Of a DNA stretch of 64,000 nt, positions 25,777 through 35,390 are shown one piece after another. Both the position numbers and the translations under genes were made by a program. Each line of letters begins with the position of its first letter. Within the stretch, counting starts at the first letter, position 1. Source of the stretch: Streptomyces sp. NBC_00461 (GTDB taxonomy: Bacteria > Actinomycetota > Actinomycetes > Streptomycetales > Streptomycetaceae); NCBI RefSeq assembly GCF_036013935.1, contig NZ_CP107902.1:4497001-4561000 (forward strand), in the 5' to 3' direction. The notes below the pieces were generated by a model that worked only from the letters and a program-made list of their open reading frames with translations, did no database searches and was not told the DNA's origin.

Positions 25777-26649
25777 ATGGCTGTTGCCAAGCTTAGTGCC
25801 GCCTCCCTGCCCGCGCACGCGTCCCCGCACCCGATGGCCAATCCGGGTTACGGCAAGCGCTCCGCTCCGGACCAACTCCGCCGCACCGCGTACGACTTCG
25901 CCCACCTCCCACCCCGCGAAGCCGCCGTCGCCGCGTACATCGACCGCCTTCCCGACGGCGCCGACATCTCCGTAAAGACGCTGGCCAAGACGCTGCCGTA
26001 CGGACAGTGCGCTCTCCGGACGGCGCTCAACCGGCTTCAGCAACAAGGGCACTTGCGGCGCGGACGCGAGAGGCTGGCCAACACCGAGGGCATCCGGTGG
26101 ATCACCCGATCGTGGTTCTCCCGCACACCACGCGGCGATGACTGGTGGGCGGCCTTCACGCGAGGTGACGTACCGGAGGAACCGCCGGACCAGCCCCGCC
26201 GCACCCGTTCCCGCGCCCATGTACTCCTCGCCGCGCTCGGCCGTAGCGCCCCCGTCCTTTCGCTCTCCCAGGCCGACTGCGCGGCCCTGGCCCCGCTGGT
26301 GACCGACTGGTTCGCCCGTGGAGCCAGTGATGAGGCCGTACTCCACGCCCTGACCAGCGGCCTGCCCACCCCCGTCCACCATCCGGCAGCCCTGATCCGC
26401 AGACGTCTGACCGACAAGCTCCCGCCGGAGCCACCGCTTCCGCGACCACCCCGCCGACACCTGGAGTGCGCCGAGTGCGGGGTACCGGGCCCCCCGGAAG
26501 CACTGCTGGGAGGCATGTGCGGCGGCTGCCGGAATGAACGCGCCCCCGCACGCCCCGCCACACTCCTGCCCGCCCCTGTGATCCACACCCGCGCGTCCGA
26601 GATCCGCGCTGCCATGTCCCTGAAGCGACAAGAGAGGGCACCCGTATGA
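25777..26649 (+). CDS. helix-turn-helix DNA-binding protein with C-terminal zinc ribbon
   Basis: 290 residues, start ATG 25777. Residues ~45-110 form a winged-helix-like region (PREAAVAAYIDRLPDGADIS, VKTLAKTLPYGQCALRTALN, LQQQGHLRRGRERL). Residues ~226-250 hold CAECGVPGPPEALLGGMCGGC, a four-Cys zinc-ribbon candidate. Proteins of this kind occur in several copies in Streptomyces genomes; targets are unknown. The structured leader directly upstream could be its own regulatory site. It is followed 59 bp later by the Uma2 gene. Confidence 0.78.
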   Translation: MAVAKLSAASLPAHASPHPMANPGYGKRSAPDQLRRTAYDFAHLPPREAAVAAYIDRLPDGADISVKTLAKTLPYGQCALRTALNRLQQQGHLRRGRERLANTEGIRWITRSWFSRTPRGDDWWAAFTRGDVPEEPPDQPRRTRSRAHVLLAALGRSAPVLSLSQADCAALAPLVTDWFARGASDEAVLHALTSGLPTPVHHPAALIRRRLTDKLPPEPPLPRPPRRHLECAECGVPGPPEALLGGMCGGCRNERAPARPATLLPAPVIHTRASEIRAAMSLKRQERAPV

Positions 26650-26708
26650 CCGCTCCTACGGTCCGACGCCATCACGCCGGGGCACGATGGAAGGGAGGAG
26701 GCGAAGCC

Positions 26709-27380
26709 ATGACCCCCAGCACCGCCGAACGCCCGCAGATGCCCATCGAGGACTTCGAGGACCTGGTCGCCGCGGCCCCGGCGCACGTACGTCTCGAATA
26801 CGTCGACGGCCGGGTCCGCACGACGGATCCGCTCAGCGTCGAGGACTTCGAGGAACTGGAGCGCCGGGCGCCGGAGACCGTCCGGCTTGAGTACATCAAC
26901 GGAAAACTAGAGGTCAAGGCAGTGCCGGACGGCAACCACCGCGAGATCTTCGTCTGGCTGCAGGAACAATGCATGCAGCACCGCCCCGACCTTCGCGTCT
27001 ACGGCGAGTCCGGCGTCAAGACCGAGGCCTACCGCAAGGGCCGTGCCCGCACGGATGGCGCCGTCGCACTCAAGGGACATTTCAAAGGACACGGCGAGTG
27101 GTCCGCCTCCAACGGCATCCTCATGGCCGTCGAGATCACCTCCCACGACCGCGACACCAATCAGCGAGACCGCATCGACAAGCCCGTCGGCTACGCAGCG
27201 GTCGACATCCCCGTCTACCTGCTCATCGACCGCGACAACGACACAGTCGTCGTCTACAGCGAACCCAAGGACAGCCGCTACCAGCAGATCTCCTCGTACC
27301 CTTGGGGAACCCCCGTCGAGCTCCCCGACCCCCTCGGCTTCACCCTGGATACCGAAGAGCTCAAGGACTACGCAGACTGA
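26709..27380 (+). CDS. Uma2-family (PD-(D/E)XK) endonuclease-like protein
   Basis: 223 residues from ATG 26709, preceded by GGGAGGAGG; an ATG at 26646 overlapping the previous stop is the alternative. Core blocks are KLEVKAVPDGNHREIFVWLQ, YGESGVKTEAYRKGRARTDG, ILMAVEITSHDRDTNQRDRI and KPVGYAAVDIPVYLLIDRD, giving the usual Asp...Glu-x-(Thr/Lys) nuclease-fold order. The segment EDFEDLVAAAPAHVRLEYVD is repeated ~33 residues later as EDFEELERRAPETVRLEYIN, an internal duplication. Uma2 proteins are abundant in Streptomyces; their substrate is not established. Confidence 0.85.
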   Translation: MTPSTAERPQMPIEDFEDLVAAAPAHVRLEYVDGRVRTTDPLSVEDFEELERRAPETVRLEYINGKLEVKAVPDGNHREIFVWLQEQCMQHRPDLRVYGESGVKTEAYRKGRARTDGAVALKGHFKGHGEWSASNGILMAVEITSHDRDTNQRDRIDKPVGYAAVDIPVYLLIDRDNDTVVVYSEPKDSRYQQISSYPWGTPVELPDPLGFTLDTEELKDYAD

Positions 27381-27385
27381 TACCC

Positions 27386-27955
27386 ATGAACCACGCCCAG
27401 CTGACCGCGCTCGGCCGCGCCCTCCGCCTCCTCGGCGAGCACGGCGAGGCCCTCACCGGCGACACACCGGACGGCAAGCTCCACGAGGTCAAGGCCGACC
27501 TGCGCCGCGCCCTGGCCCTGCTGGACGACAGCGTCACCGGCGCCGCGCCCACCACCCGCTGCCCCGAGCACCCGAACGGGCCCGTCGACGAGAACGCCCA
27601 CGACCTCTGCCTGCTCTGCGAGACCCGGCGCCGAGCCGCCCGCCGCGCCGAGTACAGCGGCGGCCCGGTGCCCCCGCACACCACCGAGACCGCTCCCTCC
27701 CGCTACGGCGTCAGCGCCGACCGCCCCCAGCCCCAGCAGCGCTGGCTGCCCGAGCAGTGGAACGGCCAGGTCTGGCAGCTGTGCGGCACCCCGCGCCGCG
27801 ACCGGCGCGAGGCCGAGCTGTACATCAACGCTCAGCGCCGCGGCCCCCGCCCCGCGATGGCGTACCGGCTCGTGCACGAGTTCACCGACTACGAGGTGCT
27901 ACGGGTCTGGGGCACACCGGTAAAGGTCGACATCGAGCCCCTGGGCAACCTCTAG
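27386..27955 (+). CDS. hypothetical protein with zinc-ribbon-like motif
   Basis: 189 residues, ATG 27386 six bases after the Uma2 stop, so probably coupled to it. An N-terminal helical region (LTALGRALRLLGEHGEAL, VKADLRRALALLDD) is followed by CPEHPNGPVDENAHDLCLLC (~58-77; C, H, C, C) and an Arg-rich segment. The C-terminal part (RWLPEQWNGQVWQLCGTPR, YRLVHEFTDYEVLRVWGTPV) is unrecognised. The upstream open frame to 26969 is a shadow inside the Uma2 gene. Confidence 0.72.
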   Translation: MNHAQLTALGRALRLLGEHGEALTGDTPDGKLHEVKADLRRALALLDDSVTGAAPTTRCPEHPNGPVDENAHDLCLLCETRRRAARRAEYSGGPVPPHTTETAPSRYGVSADRPQPQQRWLPEQWNGQVWQLCGTPRRDRREAELYINAQRRGPRPAMAYRLVHEFTDYEVLRVWGTPVKVDIEPLGNL

Positions 27956-27968
27956 CCCTCTCTCTGCC

Positions 27969-29495
27969 CTACTTGAGCAGGGGCAGCTCGCCGAACTCGT
28001 ACCCCTCCCACAGCCGCCGCGACGCCTCCTCCGGGTAGGGCCAAACGGCAGCCTTCTCCTCCGTGTCCAGCACCTGCACAAGCCGCCGCTCCCGGTCATA
28101 GGGCGGCCAGCCCGGGTCGCCGGACCTCGCGAACGCCGTCCACGACCTGCGAAAACGGGCCGACAGTTCCTCCGCCTCCGCCGGCACCCCGCTGTCCGCG
28201 AACAGCAGCAGCCCCAGGTCCGCCTCGAACGTGCCGAAGAGCAGCGGGATGTCCAGGCCGTGGCACGCGCCGAGGGCGCCTCCGACGCCCGGAGCCGGCC
28301 AGGTCAGTTCGTAGACGTGCGCGCGACCGCCGCCCGTGAGCTGTGCCTCGGCCAGATGCAGGGAGGGCATGTTGAACAGCCAGTCGGTCTGGACGCGTTC
28401 GAACAGCTCTCCCGGCGTGGCCTCCGGGAAGGCCGCGCGATACGACCGCTCCCCGTCCGGCCCCGGCCCGAACGTCCGCAACGCCCAGGCCGCCTGCTCC
28501 TCCCCGATCGAGCCCAGCAGCCCGCCGAGGACGAGGAACAGCCGGAACTCGTCCCGGTTGTGACCGACGAGGAGGTCGACGTCCCTCCCCGCGCCCGCCC
28601 TCAGCGCCTCCCAAGGGGTGGACGGCAACACCTCTCCGTCGACGACCGGGGAGAAGGGCGTGGCCGTGGGCGCGACCTGCCCCCAGCGGTCCTCGTACGT
28701 CCGCATCCTGGCGCCCAACGCCTCGCCCGCCGCGGTCAGTTGACGCGGGTCGACGGTGGCCAGGTCGGCCGCAGTCGGGCGCAGGCCGGCCTCCTTCGCG
28801 ATCGAGCCGGCGATGTCGCGCGCCAACTCGTCGGAGAAGTAGGTACCGGGCACACTCTGCGCGACAGCACGCCGGAAGAGCCCCCGCGCGCTCGGCATGG
28901 CCAGCAGCGACGCCACCGACCCCGCGCCGGCCGACTCACCGAAGACGGTGACCTGCCCGGGGTCGCCGCCGAACGCCGTGATGTTCTCCCGTACCCATTC
29001 CAGGGCGGCCACCTGGTCGAGCAGACCGCGATTGGCGGGCGCACCGTCGATACGGGCGAACCCCTCTATGCCCACCCGGTAGTTGAAGGTGACCACGACC
29101 ACGTCGCCGTCTCGCGCGATGCGCTGGGCGTCGTAGCCGGGGCTGCCTGCGTGGCCGAGTTTGTACGCACCGCCGTAGATCCACACCATCACCGGACGCC
29201 GGGCGGCCGAATCCGCCTCCGGAGTCCACACGTTGACGGTCAGCCAGTCGTCGCCCCCGGACGCGTCGACCACACCCCTACGGCCCTGGATGCCGGACTC
29301 CTGCGGGGGCGGCGGACCGAAGGCATACGCCTCCCGGGTCCCTTCCCAGCCCCGCACCGGCCGCGGCGCCCCGAACCGCCCCTCCCCAACCGGCGGTTCA
29401 GCAAACGGCACCCCACGAAACACCGCGAGCCCACCCTCAACCCGCCCCCGCACCAAACCGGCCACGGTACGAACGGTGCGCACGCCTGTCGTCAT
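27969..29495 (-). CDS. type B carboxylesterase/lipase family protein
   Basis: 508 residues, full length. The nucleophile elbow is VFGESAGAGSVA (Ser in GESAG), the acidic residue is likely in VGHNRDEFRLF, and the catalytic His in GACHGLDIPLLFG. The oxyanion region is VMVWIYGGAYKLG. Hydrolyses carboxylic esters; physiological substrate unknown. The ATG at 29495 is preferred over the TTG at 29498 because AGGAG lies 8 nt before it on the minus strand. No signal peptide is visible, so it is probably cytoplasmic. Confidence 0.92.
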   Translation of the reverse strand: MTTGVRTVRTVAGLVRGRVEGGLAVFRGVPFAEPPVGEGRFGAPRPVRGWEGTREAYAFGPPPPQESGIQGRRGVVDASGGDDWLTVNVWTPEADSAARRPVMVWIYGGAYKLGHAGSPGYDAQRIARDGDVVVVTFNYRVGIEGFARIDGAPANRGLLDQVAALEWVRENITAFGGDPGQVTVFGESAGAGSVASLLAMPSARGLFRRAVAQSVPGTYFSDELARDIAGSIAKEAGLRPTAADLATVDPRQLTAAGEALGARMRTYEDRWGQVAPTATPFSPVVDGEVLPSTPWEALRAGAGRDVDLLVGHNRDEFRLFLVLGGLLGSIGEEQAAWALRTFGPGPDGERSYRAAFPEATPGELFERVQTDWLFNMPSLHLAEAQLTGGGRAHVYELTWPAPGVGGALGACHGLDIPLLFGTFEADLGLLLFADSGVPAEAEELSARFRRSWTAFARSGDPGWPPYDRERRLVQVLDTEEKAAVWPYPEEASRRLWEGYEFGELPLLK

Positions 29496-29540
29496 CAACG
29501 ATCTCCTCTGCTGCTCTCGCCGGCCCGACGGGCGATCCTT

Positions 29541-29626
29541 TCAGCCCGTCCGGCGTTTGAGGACGTCCTTTTCAGCCCGTCCGGCGTTTGAGGACGATCT
29601 CTCCAGCCCGTCCGGCGTTTGAGGAC
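29541..29626. repeat. three tandem 31-bp repeats containing an interspersed 24-bp unit
   Basis: The 24-bp unit (CAGCCCGTCCGG + CGTTTGAGGACG) starts at 29541, 29572 and 29603, an exact 31-bp period with variable 7-bp linkers. Single inverted copies occur at 38251 and 53417. They lie between the esterase start and the terminator of the OYE-family gene. Confidence 0.85.
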
Positions 29627-29647
29627 GAGGCCGAAGGCCGAGGGGGG

Positions 29648-29666
29648 TCTGGGGGCGCAGCCCCCA
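29648..29666 (-). terminator. hairpin terminator of the OYE-family gene
   Basis: CTGGGGGC (29648-29655) pairs perfectly with GCCCCCAG (29659-29666) around a 3-base loop, 34 bp after the stop of the reductase gene on the minus strand. No U-run, as is common in Streptomyces. Confidence 0.6.
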
Positions 29667-29699
29667 GGGACGCGCACCCAGACCCACCCGCACCCGAAC

Positions 29700-30815
29700 T
29701 CAGCTCAGCGAGCGCAGCGCAGCCGCGTCGTACGGACGAAGCTCCTCCCCCCGCCCCCCAAGAACCTTCGCCGCCCACTCCGGATCCTGAAGCAGCGCCC
29801 GCCCCACGGCAACGAGGTCGTACTCCTCACGCTCCAGCCCGTCCAGAAGGTCGTCGATCCCCCGGACCGGCGAACCCTCACCCGCGAAGCCCCGGATGAA
29901 GTCCCCGTCGAGCCCCACCGAGCCGACGGTGATCGCGGTCTTGCCCGTCAGCTTCTTCGTCCAGCCGGCCAGGTTGAGGTCCGAGCCCTCGAACTCGGGC
30001 AGCCAGTAACGACGAGTGGACGCGTGGAACGCGTCGACACCCGCGGCGGCCAGCGGCGTGAGGATGGCCTCCAGCTCCTCCGGCGTCTCGGCGAGACGAG
30101 CGTCGTACGCCTCCTGCTTCCACTGGGAGTAACGGAAGAGGATCGGGAATTCGGGCGAGACCGCCTCCCGGACCGCCGCCACGATCTCGGCGGCGAACGT
30201 CGTACGGGCGACGAGGTCACCCCCGTACGCGTCCGTACGACGGTTCGTGCCGGCCCACAGGAACTGGTCGAGGAGGTAGCCGTGGGCGCCGTGGATCTCC
30301 ACACCGTCGAAGCCGATGCGCTCGGCGGCGGCCGCAGACTCGGCGAACGCGCCGATGACGGCGTCGATGTCGGCCTGGGTCATGGGGGTCGCGCCCTCGG
30401 CGCCGGTGACGCGCAGGCCGGAGGGGCCGTGCGAGGGGGCGTCCGGGTAGGGGGCCTCGCCCTGGTTGCGGACCGTGCCGATGTGCCACAGCTGCGGCAC
30501 GATCGCGCCGCCCGCCGCGTGCACCGCCTCGGCCACCTTCGCCCAGCCCGACAGCTGCTCCTCGCCGTGGAAGCGCGGGACGCTGTCGCTCTGCCCGGCC
30601 GAGTCGTGGCCGACGTACGTGCCCTCGGTGACGATCAGACCGACACCGGCGGCGGCACGACGGGAGTAGTACGACGCCACGTCCTCGCCGGGGATGCCAC
30701 CCGGGGAGAACATGCGCGTCATCGGCGCCATCACAACGCGGTTCGGGACGGTCAGGCCGTTGATCGTGGTGGGCCGGGAGAGGATCTCGGCGGCGCGTGA
30801 GGGGGTGGCAGTCAC
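29700..30815 (-). CDS. Old Yellow Enzyme family NADH:flavin oxidoreductase
   Basis: 371 residues. FMN TIM-barrel signatures are VPNRVVMAPMTRMF near the N-terminus, PQLWHIGTVRN, the family hallmark VEIHGAHGYLLDQFLWAGTN (~185-204) followed by NRRTDAYGGD, and a C-terminal YDLVAVGRALLQDPEWA. Reduces activated alkenes (enones, nitro compounds) with NAD(P)H; in vivo substrate unknown. GTG start at 30815 with GAGGAGT upstream on the minus strand. It follows groEL on the same strand, but a strong terminator (30918-30961) lies between them. Confidence 0.93.
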   Translation of the reverse strand: MTATPSRAAEILSRPTTINGLTVPNRVVMAPMTRMFSPGGIPGEDVASYYSRRAAAGVGLIVTEGTYVGHDSAGQSDSVPRFHGEEQLSGWAKVAEAVHAAGGAIVPQLWHIGTVRNQGEAPYPDAPSHGPSGLRVTGAEGATPMTQADIDAVIGAFAESAAAAERIGFDGVEIHGAHGYLLDQFLWAGTNRRTDAYGGDLVARTTFAAEIVAAVREAVSPEFPILFRYSQWKQEAYDARLAETPEELEAILTPLAAAGVDAFHASTRRYWLPEFEGSDLNLAGWTKKLTGKTAITVGSVGLDGDFIRGFAGEGSPVRGIDDLLDGLEREEYDLVAVGRALLQDPEWAAKVLGGRGEELRPYDAAALRSLS

Positions 30816-30917
30816 GTGGGGATACTCCTCAGTATGTGCATGCGCATCGACACTTCCCAGGCGTCAACCGCCCCATGCGCCACCGCATTTCCTGCCGCCC
30901 TGTGACCCCGGACACGC

Positions 30918-30961
30918 CCGAGGGCGGCACCCCCTGTCGGAACAGGGAGTGCCGCCCTCGG
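30918..30961 (-). terminator. strong groEL terminator
   Basis: CCGAGGGCGGCAC (30918-30930) pairs with GTGCCGCCCTCGG (30949-30961), and the stem continues inside as CCCTGT/ACAGGG around a 4-base loop. About 19 base pairs in all, 73 bp beyond the groEL stop. Confidence 0.85.
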
Positions 30962-30973
30962 TGTCGTACAGAC

Positions 30974-31011
30974 GCGTACGGCAGATGCGTACCGCAGATG
31001 CGTACGGCGAT
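30974..31011. repeat. three tandem 13-bp repeats
   Basis: GCGTACGGCAGAT (30974), GCGTACCGCAGAT (30987) and GCGTACGGCGAT (31000) stand between the groEL stop and its terminator. No function is evident. Confidence 0.7.
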
Positions 31012-31033
31012 GAACTCGTGATCCTCGGGAGGA

Positions 31034-32764
<1,731 letters not shown>

Positions 32765-32783
32765 TCACCGACCCGGTCCTTCG

Positions 32784-32810
32784 TTGTCACTCTCACCTTC
32801 AGAGTGCTAA
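32784..32810 (-). promoter_or_regulatory. CIRCE operator 1 (HrcA site)
   Basis: Half-sites TTGTCACTC (32784-32792) and GAGTGCTAA (32802-32810) with a 9-bp spacer. The left half matches the consensus TTAGCACTC at 7 of 9 positions, the right half is perfect. It lies downstream of the predicted transcription start. Confidence 0.85.
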
Positions 32811-32816
32811 CGCCAA

Positions 32817-32845
32817 TGATTAGCACTCGCCCCTCCCGAGTGCAA
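32817..32845 (-). promoter_or_regulatory. groEL promoter
   Basis: On the minus strand TTGCAC (32845-32840) and TAATCA (32822-32817) are separated by 17 bp. Both hexamers overlap the half-sites of CIRCE 2, so HrcA binding would block RNA polymerase directly. Confidence 0.6.
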
Positions 32846-32846
32846 G
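32820..32846 (-). promoter_or_regulatory. CIRCE operator 2 (HrcA site)
   Basis: Half-sites TTAGCACTC (32820-32828, perfect) and GAGTGCAAG (32838-32846, 7 of 9) with a 9-bp spacer. It begins 9 bp after CIRCE 1 ends. Confidence 0.88.
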
Positions 32847-32964
32847 GTGCGCCCGCGAAGCAGGCTCGTTTGAGGGGTGACGGTCGGGCGACGGGCGGGC
32901 GCAAGCGCCTCCCGGGGATCGGACACGTGGCCGCGGGGGCCCGGCGCGGGAACCCCGGGCATGC

Positions 32965-32998
32965 CGAAGGGCCCGCACCCTGAGGCGCGAGCCCTTCG
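32965..32998 (-). terminator. cspA terminator
   Basis: CGAAGGGC (32965-32972) pairs with GCCCTTCG (32991-32998) across an 18-base loop, about 40 bp after the cspA stop on the minus strand. Confidence 0.6.
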
Positions 32999-33040
32999 AT
33001 CAATAAAGAAGAACGTCGCTGCAGTAACCCGGCGCGTGCT

Positions 33041-33247
33041 TCAGCCGGCCGCCAGCCGGACCATGTCCGCCTGCGGCCCCTTCTGGCCTTGCGAGATCTC
33101 GAAATCGACCCGCTGACCCTCTTCCAGGGTGCGGTAGCCGTCCATCTGAATCGCACTGTAGTGGACGAAAACATCCGCACCACCGTCGACCGCGATGAAG
33201 CCGTACCCCTTCTCCGCGTTGAACCACTTGACGGTGCCCTGAGCCAT
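33041..33247 (-). CDS. cspA: cold-shock protein CspA family
   Basis: 68 residues, the standard size. RNP1-type KGYGFIAV (~16-23) and RNP2-type DVFVHYSAI (~29-37) are intact, so it should bind single-stranded nucleic acid as an RNA chaperone. ATG 33247 has GGGGAG 6 nt upstream; the longer frame from 33277 is ignored. The 33248-33700 region upstream is AT-richer than its surroundings and probably contains its promoter and leader. Confidence 0.96.
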   Translation of the reverse strand: MAQGTVKWFNAEKGYGFIAVDGGADVFVHYSAIQMDGYRTLEEGQRVDFEISQGQKGPQADMVRLAAG

Positions 33248-33357
33248 GCCTAACTCCCCTATTACTGGCCCTTGCACAGATCCACACTTCGCGGATCCGG
33301 GTCAGACCTCACCCCCCACGGTTGGGGGCGTGCGCCGGAACGCGTCGACCGCGGCCG

Positions 33358-33385
33358 AATGTATCTGTCCAACTGCCGTCTGCAA
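33358..33385 (-). promoter_or_regulatory. candidate cspA promoter
   Basis: On the minus strand TTGCAG (33385-33380) and TACATT (33363-33358) are separated by 16 bp, which would give a ~100-nt leader. The remaining sequence between 33386 and 33599 holds no gene that I can support. Confidence 0.35.
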
Positions 33386-33599
33386 CAGGTCAATCGGACG
33401 AGAAATCCGGGCACGACCGATCGGGAATTTACCGAGAATTCGCCCGAATACAGGGCAAGTCGGACCCCACAAAAGGAGCATAAGACGCAAAAAACCCGCA
33501 CACTTTGGCTGCTTCTCATAGCCTGAAAAGAGAGAACTCATATGCATCCGGCATACGGAGCCAAGCGGGTTCCCCAACTGTACCGTGCTCAACCATGCA

Positions 33600-33638
33600 G
33601 AATTGCCCCCTCCGTTTCTCTCACGGAGGGGGCAATTC
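33600..33638 (-). terminator. terminator of the MoaD-like gene (thrC-proximal)
   Basis: GAATTGCCCCCTCCGT (33600-33615) pairs perfectly over 16 bp with ACGGAGGGGGCAATTC (33623-33638) around a 7-base loop, ~60 bp beyond the MoaD-like stop. Confidence 0.85.
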
Positions 33639-33700
33639 GATGAACTCTCGGTGACCGACATTACCGACGGTAATAATCGGGTCGTTCGACCTGTTTCGGG

Positions 33701-33976
33701 TCAGCCTCCGGCGACGGCCGGGATGATCGAGACGCCCGCACCATCCGGCGTCGCCGTCTCCAGCCCCTGCTCGAAGCGCACGTCGTCGTCGTTCACGTAC
33801 ACATTGACGAAGCGGCGCAGCTTGCCCTGGTCGTCGAGAACGCGCGCGGCGATACCCGTGTGCTTCTTCTCCAGGTCGGCGATGACCTCGCCGAGGTTGG
33901 CCCCTTCAGCAGCGACCTCGGCCTGGCCCCCGGTGTAGGTGCGCAGGATGGTGGGGATGCGGACGGAAACGCTCAT
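33701..33976 (-). CDS. MoaD/ThiS-family ubiquitin-like sulfur carrier (CysO-like)
   Basis: 91 residues from ATG 33976 (GGAGGT 6 nt upstream). Beta-grasp protein ending in ...IIPAVAGG; the C-terminal Gly-Gly is the site of thiocarboxylation in this family. Position directly downstream of thrC resembles the actinobacterial cysO-type context, where the carrier supplies sulfide for cysteine synthesis, but no mec or cysM gene is visible here. A role in molybdopterin or thiamine synthesis is the alternative. Confidence 0.88.
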   Translation of the reverse strand: MSVSVRIPTILRTYTGGQAEVAAEGANLGEVIADLEKKHTGIAARVLDDQGKLRRFVNVYVNDDDVRFEQGLETATPDGAGVSIIPAVAGG

Positions 33977-34086
33977 GTTCAAACCTCCGGTCAGGTACGC
34001 GCCCTCGGGGGGCGGGGCTGTGCTTGATGTGCGACTACCGCCGCGCGGGCGCGATCAGCCCCCAGCGACCCGCAGACTAAAGACAA

Positions 34087-35370
34087 CTACACGAGCCCAG
34101 CGTCGCGGAACGACTCCAGGTTGGGGCGAATCGTCGCCGTCAGCCCCGTGCCGGCCACCGCGTCGAGGGTCTTGAGACCGTCACCGGTGTTCAGGACGAC
34201 CGTCGTCAGCGTCGGATCCAGCAGACCGTTCTCGATCAGCTTCTTCGTCACGCCGACAGTCACCCCGCCGGCGGTCTCCGCGAAGATGCCCTCGGTCTGG
34301 GCGAGCAGCCGAATCGCGTCGACGACCTGCTCGTCATTCACGTCCTCCACCGCACCACCGGTGCGACGGGCGATGTCGAGGACATACGGACCGTCCGCCG
34401 GGTTGCCGATCGCCAGCGACTTGGCGATGGTGTTCGGCTTCTGCGGCCGTACGACGTCGTGGCCCGCCTTGTACGCGACCGACACCGGCGAGCAGCCCTC
34501 GGCCTGCGCGCCGAAGATCTTGTACGGCTTGTCCTCGACGAGCCCGAGCTTGATCAGTTCCTGCAGACCCTTGTCGATCTTCGTGAGTTGGGAGCCGGAG
34601 GCGATCGGGACGACCAGCTGGTCCGGGAGCTGCCAGCCGAGCTGCTCGCAGATCTCGTACGCCAGGGTCTTGGAGCCCTCGGCGTAGTACGGCCGCAGGT
34701 TGACGTTGACGAAACCCCAGCCCTCGCCGGCCGGGTCGCCGATCAGCTCGGAGCAGAAGCGGTTCACGTCGTCGTAGTTGCCCTCGATGCCGACGAGCTC
34801 GCCGCCGTAGACCGCGGCCATGACGACCTTGCCCTGCTCCAGGTCGTGCGGGATGAAGACGCAGGAGCGGAAGCCGGCGCGGGCGGCGGCGGCACCCACC
34901 GCACCGGCGAGGTTGCCGGTGGAGGAGCAGGAGAGGGTGGTGAAGCCGAAGGCGCGCGCGGCCTCGATGGCCTGGGCGACGACGCGGTCCTTGAAGGAGT
35001 GCGTCGGGTTGCCGGAGTCGTCCTTCACGAAGAGCTTGCCGGCGTCGACGCCCAGCTCGCGCGCGAGGTTGTCGGCCTTGACGAGCTTGGTCCAGCCAGG
35101 GTTGATGTTCGGCTTGTCCGCCACGTCCGCGGGGACGGGCAGCAGCGGCGCATAGCGCCAGATGTTCGCGGGACCCGCCTCGATCTGCTTGCGGAGCTCC
35201 TCGGTGTCGTAGGCCGAGAAGTCGTACGCGATCTCCAGCGGGCCGAAACACTCCTCGCAGGCGAAGACCGGACCGAGGGGTACCCGGTGACCGCACTCTC
35301 GGCACGAGAGAGCCGCGGCGGGACCCAGATCGACGGTGTTCGTGGTGCTTGCAACAGTCTGCGCAGCCAT
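34087..35370 (-). CDS. thrC: threonine synthase
   Basis: 427 residues. PLP enzyme that converts O-phosphohomoserine to threonine. The cofactor Lys lies in DDSGNPTHSFKDRVV (~118-132), the phosphate loop in SSTGNLAGAVGAAA, and VLNTGDGLKT near the C-terminus is conserved. The N-terminal CRECGHRVPLGPVFACEECF is a four-Cys ribbon typical of actinobacterial ThrC. Start ATG 35370. A SAM-I riboswitch in its leader (35391-35542) means expression should fall when S-adenosylmethionine is high, at the threonine/methionine branch point. Confidence 0.96.
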   Translation of the reverse strand: MAAQTVASTTNTVDLGPAAALSCRECGHRVPLGPVFACEECFGPLEIAYDFSAYDTEELRKQIEAGPANIWRYAPLLPVPADVADKPNINPGWTKLVKADNLARELGVDAGKLFVKDDSGNPTHSFKDRVVAQAIEAARAFGFTTLSCSSTGNLAGAVGAAAARAGFRSCVFIPHDLEQGKVVMAAVYGGELVGIEGNYDDVNRFCSELIGDPAGEGWGFVNVNLRPYYAEGSKTLAYEICEQLGWQLPDQLVVPIASGSQLTKIDKGLQELIKLGLVEDKPYKIFGAQAEGCSPVSVAYKAGHDVVRPQKPNTIAKSLAIGNPADGPYVLDIARRTGGAVEDVNDEQVVDAIRLLAQTEGIFAETAGGVTVGVTKKLIENGLLDPTLTTVVLNTGDGLKTLDAVAGTGLTATIRPNLESFRDAGLV

Positions 35371-35390
35371 GTGAGGCGAGGCCCTTTCTC

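Noticed and set aside
29541..29626. Possible CRISPR array (three regularly spaced 24-bp repeats)
   Set aside because: The period is 31 bp with only 7-bp linkers, no cas genes are near, and the same unit is scattered elsewhere in the window.
32802..32828. Single CIRCE with reversed half-sites (GAGTGCTAA-N9-TTAGCACTC)
   Set aside because: The half-sites are in the wrong order for one CIRCE; each pairs better with an outer degenerate half, giving two normal operators.
33246..33661. Several small ORFs in the cspA upstream region
   Set aside because: Composition is unlike the surrounding genes, no ribosome sites, and the frames overlap promoter and terminator structures.
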